A DNA stretch of 64,000 nt from Ectocarpus siliculosus (Eukaryota > Sar > Phaeophyceae > Ectocarpales > Ectocarpaceae). Made by a program: the position numbers and the translations under genes. Positions 24,801 to 36,829 of this stretch are shown in pieces. Position 1 is the stretch's first letter. Every line of letters begins with the position of its first letter. The DNA lies in assembly GCA_000310025.1 (NCBI GenBank), contig FN648672.1:1-64000 (forward strand), written 5' to 3'. The notes beneath the pieces are model-generated. The model worked only from the letters and a program-made list of their open reading frames with translations, had not been told where the DNA came from and ran no database searches.

Positions 24801-27800
24801 CGAACTGCTTCTGTTTCGGTTTGGTCCGGACTGCTCGGTTGTGGGCGAGCCTGCCACCGAGCTTGACGGTGGCTATCACCATGTTGTGGTCTGAGTCCGC
24901 CTTGACTGGGTATACCGGCTGGGGGATGACAACCATGTTAGACACTCGGCCGCGGTGTACCTGCCGCGTTAGAATGTAGTCGAGGCGCGATTGGTCGGCC
25001 CCTGACGCACCGTTGTAGGTGTGCCATATTCCGCCCTTGCGTGTCTCGAGCAACGTGTTCGCGAGTGCTAGCTTGTTTTCTGCTGCGAAGGTCAGCAGTA
25101 GTCTGCCATTCTCATTGAGCTCATCACGCCCGTGTATTCCCATGACGCCGTCGTCCTCCCCATCCATCCTCTCTCCCGTCCGAGCATTGGCGTCCATAAG
25201 GATATACACGCACTCTTTGGAAGGAATCCTCCGCACGAGACTGTCAAGTTTTCCCCAGAACTCTGTCTTGCTGTCAGCGGCAGCGACCTTGGTTGGGGCG
25301 TACGCCGCAACGAAGTTGACAGCTCCGCGGTGGCCTGTCATCTCAAACCTCATGGCCATGAGGCGTTCATTGACATAGTTCGTGGTGAAAGTGGAGGTCT
25401 TGCATATTGACTCTTTAACGGCTATTCCCACACCATGGACATTACGCTTCTCCGTACCACAGCACAACACTCGGAAACCCGCTGCTGCGAGCTCCGTTTG
25501 ACCTGGCCTTCTGGTGTCCTGCAGCCCTACCACCGATCGCTGCCTCGTGAAGAATGCTGTAGGCTCGCCCGTACCCATTCTTCCCGTTTACAGCCAGAGT
25601 CCGCACATGCCAGGTAGTAAGAAGTCGACCGCTGTCCCTCTCGGGCGGTGCGTGTTGCTCTCTTAGCCCGCCTACGCTTCGCCTGTCCCCTCCTTTTCTT
25701 CCTTCTTGCCCTCTCTTTTTGTCGTTGCTTTATTCTTGGCGGGCTCTCTCGGGCTAACGTACTAGTTACCGCGGTGCTTGCCGTTTATCCCAGCGAGTTG
25801 TCTTGTTCCGGAGCGGTGCGGCCCTCCAGCTCTGGACCCTCTCCTTTCCCCTCTCTGGTGCATACCCCCACGATGGACACCGTATCCTCTGCTGCTGCAT
25901 GGCCCCGGTGTCCAAGCCGGCGTCTGGATTCAGTCAAATTTGCAGCTACCCAAGTCGGCTAGGTCGCGAGCTACCCCGATCTTACGACAGCGGTAGTTCC
26001 CGGCCGCCAAACCCAAGATCCCCTTCTGATCAGTGCTAGGGACTGTGTATCCGTCTTTGTTGGGTGGTGTTTCGAGGTCTAACTCCACTTACGGACCTCG
26101 GTCCACCCCAGCAGGGAGGGGGGCAGGCCGGGGGGAGGAGTAGCAGATACAGGTATTTGACCCCTTCCTTCAGAATCAATCAACCTTCGCGCTGTGTGGA
26201 ACTCTGTTGTCCGACCACAGATGTACGATGTTGTTGCTCTGCGTTGTTGTCTTTCTCTCGAGTAGCACTTTCCCTAAGACGACTCACATAGATCCCAAGC
26301 ACACACGATCGCCGGATCGTACGCACACAGAACAGAAGGGGACATGCCTCGGCATAAAGCCCAAGTCTTCCATGGCGTCGCATCATAGTACCTGACGACG
26401 CCGGTAACCATGGTCAACCACTATCGCACGTCTACCTCCAAATACAGTAGCAGTAGACATTAAATGTGAGACAACCCGCGCCAAGGTACAGGCTACACAT
26501 CAGTGTCGTTGCCACCTGCACAATGGCCAGGGGGTGCCAAACGAACAGCAGTTCATGTAGCTCACCTTCGTCACACCAGCCGTCAGATATGAAGTCTCCG
26601 ACGCATGCTGTAAGCGTTAACGACGTGCGATTTGGGGGGTTGTCAGGGCTTCGCCAACTATATCGGCAACCGAGCAGCAACAGATGTCACGCAAATCATG
26701 CCAGCGTCAATCGTATGAACGATTTCCCTCCACACTGGTGAGTATGCTGCCGTGCACGCGTGTAAGCAATCCCTTTTCTCCCTCTGAACTGCGAGCGTGA
26801 GCTTCAACAGAGTGGCATCAGCTACAGTGTTCCTATCCAACGGACACTGCGTGGTCGACAATCGCCGGACCAACTTACGTTGTATGCGAATGACAATAAT
26901 GGAATACAGCGAAGACCAAACTTGTCGTGTGAACTACGTCGACTGTTGAGGCCCCTACGGAGTGCCACCCACCGTAACATGCCGAATCGACATCTTGGCA
27001 ATCGTAGCCATTGCTGCCGCATTCGTGGACGTCCCCCTGGATATAGCCGAACGGCAAGCGAGAGAAGGTGCTACAAACATCATCGGGGGGAGACACGTAC
27101 TTTGCTGACATCGAGGATACGATCATTGACGTTCTACTGTACGCCACGACGTTGGGGGAATTCTTGTGATGCATCGCAAAACGTAACCATGGACATCCAC
27201 CAATCCACCAACCTAAAGCTCAACAAACGGTAGGTAGGCAACTTCCACGAACAAAATCAACCCCAGCGATCGTCCTCACATCCACGCAGTCGCAGGAGCA
27301 GCAATCGCCCCCATCATATCCGCATTCCGCGTTGTTGTTGTCTGCGAGCGAACCACAAACCGAGCAGAGCGAACAGGGCCGTCGCAATGGGATGTGGAAC
27401 ATAATAGAACTGGCCAATCGCATATCTCCACGATACATCGTTCAATCGCTCACGCGGTCCCACTCTCACTGCTGCACTATCTGGTGTGTGGTGGGATCGC
27501 TCCGATGACCAGACGCCAAGGCCTTTCGGCCCGATGAGCAACGAGTAAAGTGAGAGCGCGTCTGGGGAAGGGACTACTTCCTTTAAGTCTAGTCTAAGGC
27601 AACCAAGCCATGATCACACACACACCGCGCCCAACAAGTGCATGCTGGGCGCGACAAGTAGGCAGGCCCGCGACATGGATATGGATGCATTGGCACCTGC
27701 ACATGGTCAACCTGTACGGTAGTGTGCACTCTCGGAGTCTTCCCTTGGGGGCGGGGGAGGTGCCGCTACCTTGTCCTAAGTCGCAAAGAATATCCCAAGA

Positions 27801-27888
27801 TATCAGTAGACGTCAGAGAGAAGACACGTTGGGGCCGAAATCCATGGTGATCAGGTTGCACATACAGTTGTGTTGTTTTTGATGATGA

Positions 27889-27955
<67 letters not shown>

Positions 27956-30900
27956 ATCTCCACAGTAAAACCTGTCCCGTTTTCTCTGCCCGGTATTTCT
28001 TCTGTCTGGACTAGTCCAACACTTGACGGGGCCGATTCCCGTGGTCACAGGCTAACTTAACCTACAAAGGTATTCGAAAACAAAATGGACCCGAAGGGGC
28101 CGCAAGCCAATCAAAGTTAACGACGGCTAGTCTAGGCCACTCCGCTCGCCTCTACAGGCTATGCGAGGTAACCCTAGATGGGAAAAAGATTAATACAAAG
28201 AAAAAGGAAAAGAACCAAGGAAAAGAAAAAGAAGAAAAGGAAGAGAGCAGATGGAGAGAAGGGAAAGAGAAGGAGAAAGACACAGACAGAGAAAGACACA
28301 GCGACAGAAAACAAATCATCAGAACAACACAAAACCAACACAAGACAAAGCCGGCCAATCGAGCAGCCCATGCACGTCATCGCTCGCGGGGGGTTGGTGC
28401 GATGGTGCTGTGCCGGGGGGGGGGGGGGGCGTACTCATTTGTTGCTTGCCGTAGTCATTTGACCATTGACCACGCGTCCCTTTCGAGACGGAGCCCGCTC
28501 CTACACCTACTAGAGACACCACCAACATTTGGGAGCTCTTTACGTTTCCGCCACAAACTCCATAAAAATTTCTTGCACATCTCTAGGCCTCTTGTGCCCA
28601 CCATCTATCCCGAATTATCGCGATCGTTTTTTCGCTGTTGTCTGATTTACCAAACTTGTCCATGTCACATCCTCTCTGTCTCATTTCCTCCTCGAGATCC
28701 TCTCTTTCCTTCCTGTACAACTCACACTCCCCAACTATGTGGGGTCTACTCTCCTCCGATTTGCCACATGGACATGTGTGTCTATCCTCCTCTTCCTCTC
28801 TCCTACGGCTGGTATACCTCTTCCTTCGTTCTGGCAAGTCCAGATCGCCCACTCAAAATTGCAATTTCAGCTTTTTCGCATAGTCCATGGGGCCGTCCAA
28901 GTACGTCTTCATCCCTATCCCTTCTTTCAACTTCCCGTATATCTCCAAGTGGTATTCGCTTCGTACCTTCTTCCGAAGGGTTGCCTCCTCCCTACTCTCT
29001 AGCATCTCCTTGACTTTCGTCTTGAACCCCCCGAACCCTTCCGTGTCCAACGTCTCCTCCTCGTCTCCTATCTCCTTCCAAACCTTCTCTACCACCTTGT
29101 CCCATCTGATTCCCTTCTTCCCTGGAGTCGCTTTTCCCCAAGCTGCCTTGTCAACCATGGCTGGTAGTTTATCGTCCGACATTCTACTTACCTTGTACTG
29201 CCAATTCAACTTGTGCATGTCTCTCTTTGTTTTAAGAGAGTACATTCGCAATTCTGCTCTCAATACAGTGTTGCTCGTTGTACTTGAACATCCTAATATT
29301 TTCTTGGCCGCTGCCATCTGCACCGTTTTCATCTGCTTGACGGCCTTTTCGTTACCTTCCCATACCTCTCCTGCATACTCTAGCTTAGGTACAATCACAT
29401 TCAAGAGAATACACCTCTTAATCCTAGTGTCTAGGTGTGGGTCCGTAAGGATCTCGTCCATCTTGCCTATCTGAGCTTTACCCTTCCCAATCAACTTCGC
29501 TATGTGTGCGTCCAATGCCGGGGGGGGGGAGGTATGCCCAGCAAGGGGTTCAATTCGGCATTGTGGTTCGCGCCACTCGGTCCGCCTCTTCGCGTTTCCT
29601 CCCTTTCCTCGCCGTCTCGTCCGCCTGTTGTACGCCTCCCACCCCCGTGGTTGTTGACGTGTCCGTGTTGTTGTCGGGCTTCTTGTTTCGTTTGAGCGCT
29701 CGTTGTCGGCTAGCCTCCTCTTCCTTCTTGTGCCAGGAGGCCATGAATCTCTTAGCTCCCTGCAGTACCCCTGTATGCCACGGTACCCCCCGGTCCACCT
29801 TCGCTGCTCCCATCCAAGTTGTTCCGGGACTCCGAGAAAGCATGGTTCGGCGTCCGTAGATCCGTGCTCTGCTTCGAACATCTTCATGTCGTTCTTCAGG
29901 TACATCTGCCAGTTTTGCTCTGGTCCCCCCCTGCCTGGGCCCTCCCCACCCACCAGGTCGCCAAGCATCACCCGTTTCGGGAGTTGGCCTTGAGTCGGAA
30001 CGGCGGTGCGTTCGGCCTGTCAAAGAACTCCTGGCCATACCTCCTGATACAAGCCCACGCTGTTCTGCTCCGGTAGTTGATCTCCCGGGTGAGGTCGCCA
30101 TGTTCGTTGATGAGGCCACCTAGGTACCGGAAATCAGTCGTCTGGGCGTACCTCTGCCCTGCTGCCTCGATGATCAGCGGCGGCGGCGGGGGGGGGCGGT
30201 TGTGTTGTTGTCTGCTTCTCCTTCGCGCGCATCAGGAGCATCTCCGTCTTCTTCTCGGATACCGTCCGCCCGAACTCCCCGAACGCCTCCACGATGACGG
30301 TCATAGGTCTCGCCAGTCCTTCGGCAGACCTCGATACGACGCCGGCGTCATCGGCACACAGCATCCCCCAAACCGCCCTCCGCACTCGGTCAAGTGGTGT
30401 CCTCGCCCTCGCTGCCGTCTCCTCCTCCAGGCACACGAGGTTCTGCAGAATAACATCATCCTCGCTGAGGCGAATGGCAACGACCTCGATGACCGCGGGG
30501 AAGAAGATATTGAACGGCAGTGGGGACAGCACACACCCCATGTGTGACCAAGAGCCAGGCCGAAAACTCGCCGTCGTCCGTGCGCACCCGGGCCCGCATT
30601 CCGTCGTGGAATCGGCGGATGACGGCGATCATCTCCTCAGGGATCTCGGCCCGGCCCTGGCCAGGACCTTCAACAGCAGCCCTCGGTCCACCGAATCATA
30701 CGCCTTCTTCAGGTCGACGAGGCACGTGTAGAGTGGTATTTTCCTTCTCCTCCCCAACTCCTGGAGTCGACGCACGACGAACAGCATGTCGATGGTGGAT
30801 CGCCCAGGTCGGAACCCGCATTGTTCCTCCGGGAGGATGTTGTTGGTTTCGCAGAAGGTGCTTAGGCGGTTGGTGATGATATTGATGGGGACCTTGCGTA

Positions 30901-33900
30901 CGTGAGATAGGGGCGAGATCCTCCTGAAGTTGTCGCAGTTGGACCGGTCACCCTTCTTGTACAACACCTTGATAAAGGTTGCGTCCTTCCACTCTTGGGG
31001 GATCTCTCCCCCGTTCCACACCCCAACGAGGATGTTACGGAGGTGCTCCAGGACGATGGGTCCCTCGTCGTCGTCGTCGATCTTGAGCAACTCTGCAGGG
31101 AGGGAGTCATTGCCGGGTCCCTTCCAGTTCTGCAGTCCTTTCGTTGACCGTTCCACTTCCTCGAGATCTGGCACCGCTCCCAACCATCCAGCGGCACGTG
31201 TCTTCGGCCCCTCTGCACCCAGTTATTTGATGATGTCTGGGTTCAGGGTGGGGGACTTAGTGTTGAGGAGGGTGCCGAAGAATCTCGCCCATCGCTGGAG
31301 GATGTCGTTCTTTCTCCGGAGTAGCACGCCATTCTCGTCCGCAACGGGCTGCTGTCCTCCCGCTTGTCTCCCCCTGAGCCCCACTGATCTCTTGAGGTGT
31401 TGGTAGAGCCCTCGCATGTCGCGATCCTTGTAGATCGCTTCGAGTTCCGTCACATATCTGTCCAGGTGGGCAAATATGCCCGTTTTGACTGCTGCGGCCA
31501 CTCCGTTACGTGCTGCTTTGAGGGCCCTCCACACTGTTGTGTTCAACTTGTCCTTGATCGCTCGGCGCGCTTCCCGCAGTTTGGTGAGGGCCTCCTCCAA
31601 TGCTACTCTTGTCTCAGGGCTCTCGCACCATTCCTGCGTGCGTCGTCTCCGCGATTCCTCGGGTAGTATCGCCCTCGCCGCTTCGAGGAGAGCATTGGTG
31701 AACTCGGTCGCCTCCTCCGGGGTGGTGGTCGCTCGTTCGCCCTGCTGTTGGTCGAGGTTGAGGAGGAACCGCGTAGTCACGTCCCATCGCGTTGCTGCGA
31801 CCTGCAGTTCCCGTCGGTCGAACTGCTTCTGTTTCGGTTTGGTCCGGACTGCTCGGTTGTGGGCGAGCCTGCCACCGAGCTTGACGATGGCTATCACCAT
31901 GTTGTGGTCTGAGTCCGCCTTGACTGGGTATACCGGCTGGGGGATGACAACCATGTTAGACACTCGGCCGCGGTGTACCTGCCGCGTTAGAATGTAGTCG
32001 AGGCGCGATCGGTCGGCCCCTGACGCACCGTTGTAGGTGTGCCATATTCCGCCCTTGGGTGTCTCGAGGAACGTGTTCGCGAGTGCTAGCTTGTTTTCTG
32101 CTGCGAAGGTCAGCAGTAGTCTGCCATTCTCGTTGAGCTCATCACGCTCGTGTATTCCCATGACGCCGTCGTCCTCCCCACCCATCCTCTCTCCCGTCCG
32201 AGCATTGGCGTCCATAAGGATATACACGCACTCTTTGGAAGGAATCCAACGCACGAGACTGTCAAGTTTTCCCCAGAATTCTGTCTTGCCGTCAGCGGCA
32301 GCGACCTTGGTTGGGGCATACGCCGCAACGAAGTTGACAGCTCCGCGGTGGCCTGTCATCTCAAACCTCATGGCCATGAGGCGTTCATTGACATAGTTCG
32401 TGGTGAAAGTGGAGGTCTTGCATATTGACTCTTCAACGGCTATTCCCATACCATGGACATGACGCTTCTCCGTACCACAGCACAATACTCGGAAACCCGC
32501 TGCTGCGAGCTCCGTTTGACCTGGCCTTCTGGCCTCCTGCAGCCCTACCACCGATCGCTGCCTCGTGAAGAATGCTGTAGGCTCGCCCGTACCCATTCTT
32601 CCCGTTTACAGCCAGAGTCCGCACATGCCAGGTAGTAAGAAGTCGACCGCTGTCCCTCTCGGGCGGTGCGTGTTGCTCTCTTAGCCCGCCTACGCTTCGC
32701 CTGTCCCCTCCTTTTCTTCCTTCTTGCCCTCTCTTTTTGTCGTTGTTTTATTCTTGGCGGGCTCTCTCGAGCTAACGTACTAGTTACCCTGGTGCTTGCC
32801 GTTTATCCCAGCGAGTTGTCTTGTTCCAGAGCGGTGCGGCCATCCAGCTCTGGACCCTCTCCTTTCCCCTCTCTGGTGCATACCCCCACGATGGACACCG
32901 TGTTCTCTGCTGCTGCATGGCCCCGGTGTCCAAGCCGGCGTCTGGATTCAGTCAAATTTGCAGCTACCCAAGTCGGCTAGGTCGCGAGCTACCCCGATCT
33001 TACGACAGCGGTAGTTCCCGGCCGCCAAACCCAAGATCCCCTTCTGATCAGTGCTAGGGACTGTGTATCCGTCTTTGTTGGGTGGTGTTTCGAGGTCTAA
33101 TTCCACTTACGGACCTCGGTCCACCCCAGCAGGGAGGGGGGCAGGCCGGGGGGAGGAGTAGCAGATACGGGTATTTGACCCCTTCCTTCAGAATCAATCA
33201 ACCTTCGCGCTGTGTGGAACTCTGTTGTCCGACCACAGATGTACGATGTTGTTGCTCTGCGTTGTTGTCTTTCTCTTGAGTAGCACTTTCCTAAGACGAC
33301 TCACACAGATCCCAAGCACACACGATCGCCGGATCGTACGCACACAGAACAGAAGGGGACATGCCTCGGCATAAAGCCCAAGTCTTCCATGGCGTCGCAT
33401 CATAGTACCTGACGACGCCGGTAACCATGGTCAACCACTATCGCACGTCTACCTCCAAATACAGTAGCAGTAGACATTAAATGTGAGACAACCCGCGCCA
33501 AGGTACAGGCTACACATCAGTGTCGTTGCCACCTGCACAATGGCCAGGGGGTGCCAAACGAACAGCAGTTCATGTAGCTCACCTTCGTCACACCAGCCGT
33601 CAGATATGAAGTCTCCGACGCATCCTGTAAGCGTTAGCGACGTGCGATTTGGGGGGTTGTCGGGGCTTCGCCAACTATATCGGCAACCGAGCAGCGACAG
33701 ATGTCACGCAAATCATGCCAGCGTCAATCGTATGAACGATTTCCCTCCACCCTGGTGACTATGCTGTCGTGCACGCGTGTAAGCAATATCTTTTCTCCCT
33801 CTGAACTGCGAGCGTGAGCTTCAACAGAGTGGCACCAGCTACAGTGTTCCCATCCAACGGACACTGGGTGGTCGACAATCGCCGGACCAACTCACGTTCT

Positions 33901-36798
33901 ATGTGAATGACAATAATGAAAAACAGCGAACAAACTTGTCGTGTGGACTACGTCGACCGTTGAGGCCTCTACGGAGTGCCACCCACCGTAACATGCCGAA
34001 TCGACATCTTGGCAATCGTAGCCATTGAAGCCGCATTCGTAGAAGCCCCCCTGGATACAGCCAAACGAGAAGCGAGAGAAGGTGCTACAAACATCATCGG
34101 GATGAGACACGTACTTTGCTGGCATCGAGGATACGATCATTGGCGTTCTACTGAACGCCACGACGTTGGGGGAACTCTTGTGATGCATCGCAAAACGTAA
34201 CCATGGACATCCACCAATCCACAACCAACCGGAAGCTCAACACCCGGTAGGTAGGCAACTTCCACGAACAAAATCAACCCTAGCGATCGTCCTCACATCC
34301 ACGCAGTCGCAGGAGCAGCAATCGCCCCCATCATATCCGCATGCAACGACGTTGTTCACTGCGAGCGAACCACAAACCGAACAGAGCGAACAGGGCCGTC
34401 GCAATGGGATGTGGAACATAATAGAACTGGCCAATCACATATCTCCACGATACATCGTTCCATCGCTCACGCGGTCCCACTCTCACTGCTGCACTATCTG
34501 GCGTGTGGTGGGGTCGCTCCGATGACCAACTGCCACGGCCTCTCGGCCCGATGAGCAACGAGTAAAGTGAGAGTGGGTCTGGGGAAGGGACTACTTCCTT
34601 TAAGTCTAGTCTAAGGCGACCAAGTCATGATCACACACACACCGCGCCCAACAAGTGCATGTTGGACACGACAAAAGGCAGGCCCGCGACATGGATATGG
34701 GTGCCTTGGCACCTGCACATGGTCAACCTGTACGATAGTGTGCACTCTCACAGCCTTCCCTTGCAGGCGGGGGGAGGTGCCGCTACCTTGTCCAAAGTCG
34801 CACAGAATATTCCAAGATGGCAGACGCCAGAGAGGAGACACGGTGGGCCCGCGATCGATGGTGGTCGGGTTGCAGATACAGTAGTGCAACGGTGTTTGAC
34901 CCCTTCCTTTAGAATCAATCAACCTACGAGCTGTGTGAAACTCTCTTGTCCGACCACAGGTGCAGGGTGTTGTTGCTCTGCGTTGTTCTCTTTCTCTTGA
35001 CTAACGCTTCCCAAGCCGACTCACACAGATCCCAACCACACATGATCGCCGGATCGTACGCACACTGCCTCGGCATGAAACCCAAGTCTTGCATGACGTC
35101 ACATAATAGCACCTGACGATGCCAAGTAACCATGGTCAACCACTATCACACGTCTACCTTCAAACACCATACCAGTACACAAAACCCGCGCCAAGGTGCA
35201 GGATACACATCAGTGTCGTTGCCACCTGCACAATGGCCAGAGGTTGCCAAACGAACAGCAATTCATGTAACTCACCATCGTTACAAAAGCCGTCAGACAT
35301 GCCATCAGGATCGCATCCTGTAAGCGTTAACGACGTGCGATGTGGGGGGTTGTCAGGGCTTCGCCAAGTATATCGGCGACCGAGCAGCGAGAGGTATCAA
35401 CCAAATCATGCCAGCGCCCGCCAGCGACAATCGAATGAACCGTTCTCCCAAGAGCAAGACTCTCCTTGTTAGGTAGTCCTGGTAGGGTTCACGACGGTGG
35501 ACCCTGGGCATCGACGGACATGGTCCGAGCAATCCAGCGAGGATGCACGATCAACAGCGGAGCATCAACGCCACGAGGCAGGCCCCCGCACCCAGCGATT
35601 GAGGCGGACTGTGATGCACCGAAAGGAAGCAACCTCCTACCACGCCAACCATCAAGCGTGATGTTGAGAAGCACGATGACCACTACACCACTAGTCAGCA
35701 GCTGACTACTGGTGTAGTGGTCATCGTGCTTCTCAACCAAAGTCAAGGCCCGTGTCCGGTCTGGCTTTGCAGACACGAACACAGCCACCCCCCCACCAGT
35801 CAGCCCTGACTAGTGGTGTAGCGTTCATCGTGCTTCTCAACGTTAAGGACTATCGGGAGTGCCACCCACCGTAACATGCCGAATCGACATCTTGGCAATC
35901 GTAGCCATTGCTGCCGCATTCGTTGACGTCCCCCTGGATATAGCCGAACGGCAAGCAAGAGAAGGTGCTACAAACATCATCGGGGTGAGACACGTACTTT
36001 GCTGACATCGAGGATACGATCATTGGCGTTCTACTGAACGCCACGACGTTGGGGGAATTCTTGTGATGCATCGCAAAATGTAAACATTGACATCCACCAA
36101 TCCACCACCAACCTAAAGCTCAACAAACGGTAGGTAGGCAACTTCCACGAACAAAATCAACCCCAGCGATCGTCCTCACATCGACGCAGTCGCACTCGCA
36201 ACAATCGCCCCCATCATATCCGCATTCCGCGTTGTTGTTGTCTGCGAGCGAACCACAAACCGAACAGAGCGAACAGGGCCGTCGCAATGGGATGTGGAAC
36301 ATAATAGAACTGGCCAGCCGCATATCTCCACGATACATCGTTCAATCGCTCACGCGGTCCCACTCTCACTGCTGCACTATTTGGTCTGTGGTGGGATCGC
36401 TCCGATGACCAGACGCCAAGGCCTTTCGGCCCGATGAGCAACGAGTAAAGTGAGAGTGTGTCTGGGGAAGGGACTACTTCCTTTAAGTCTAGTCTAAGGC
36501 AACCAAAGCCATGATCACACACACACCGCGCCCAACAAGTGCATGCTGGGCGCGACAAGTAGGCAGGCCCGCGACATGGATATGGATGCATTGGCACCTG
36601 CACATGGTCAACCTGTACGGTAGTGTGCACTCTCGGAGTCTTCCTTTGGGGGCGGGGGAGGTGCCGCTACCTTGTCCTAAGTCGCAAAGAATGTCCCAAG
36701 ATATTGGTAGACGTCAGAGAGAAGACACGTTGGGGCCGAAATCCATGGTGATCAGGTTGCACATACAGTTGTGTTTTTGATGATGATGATGATGATGA

Positions 36799-36829
<31 letters not shown>

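Larger units (their letters stand above)
22007..26142 (-). mobile_element. RTE-like LINE, copy B (dead)
   Basis: This is a 4136-bp copy in LNR module 3. It lies in the same intron position as copy A, bounded by gcacatacag (left, one change from the target site) and gcagatacag (26143-26152). It shares all of copy A's disabling changes, so it is a duplicate and not a new insertion. The 3' tail reads gatgatgatg then (ttg)n near 22019-22042. Confidence 0.88.
27868..33160 (-). mobile_element. RTE-like LINE, copy C (dead, with nested LINE)
   Basis: This is a 5293-bp copy in LNR module 4, bounded by gcacatacag (27858-27867) and gcagatacgg (33161-33170). Its extra length comes from the nested fragment at 28431-29516 and an expanded (TTG)n tail. 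It shares the ancestral stop, frameshifts and thumb deletion with copies A, B and D. Confidence 0.88.

Noticed and set aside
28402-29013. 203-codon plus-strand frame in copy C
   Set aside because: It is antisense to the nested LINE, whose minus strand has the thumb and zinc-knuckle motifs.
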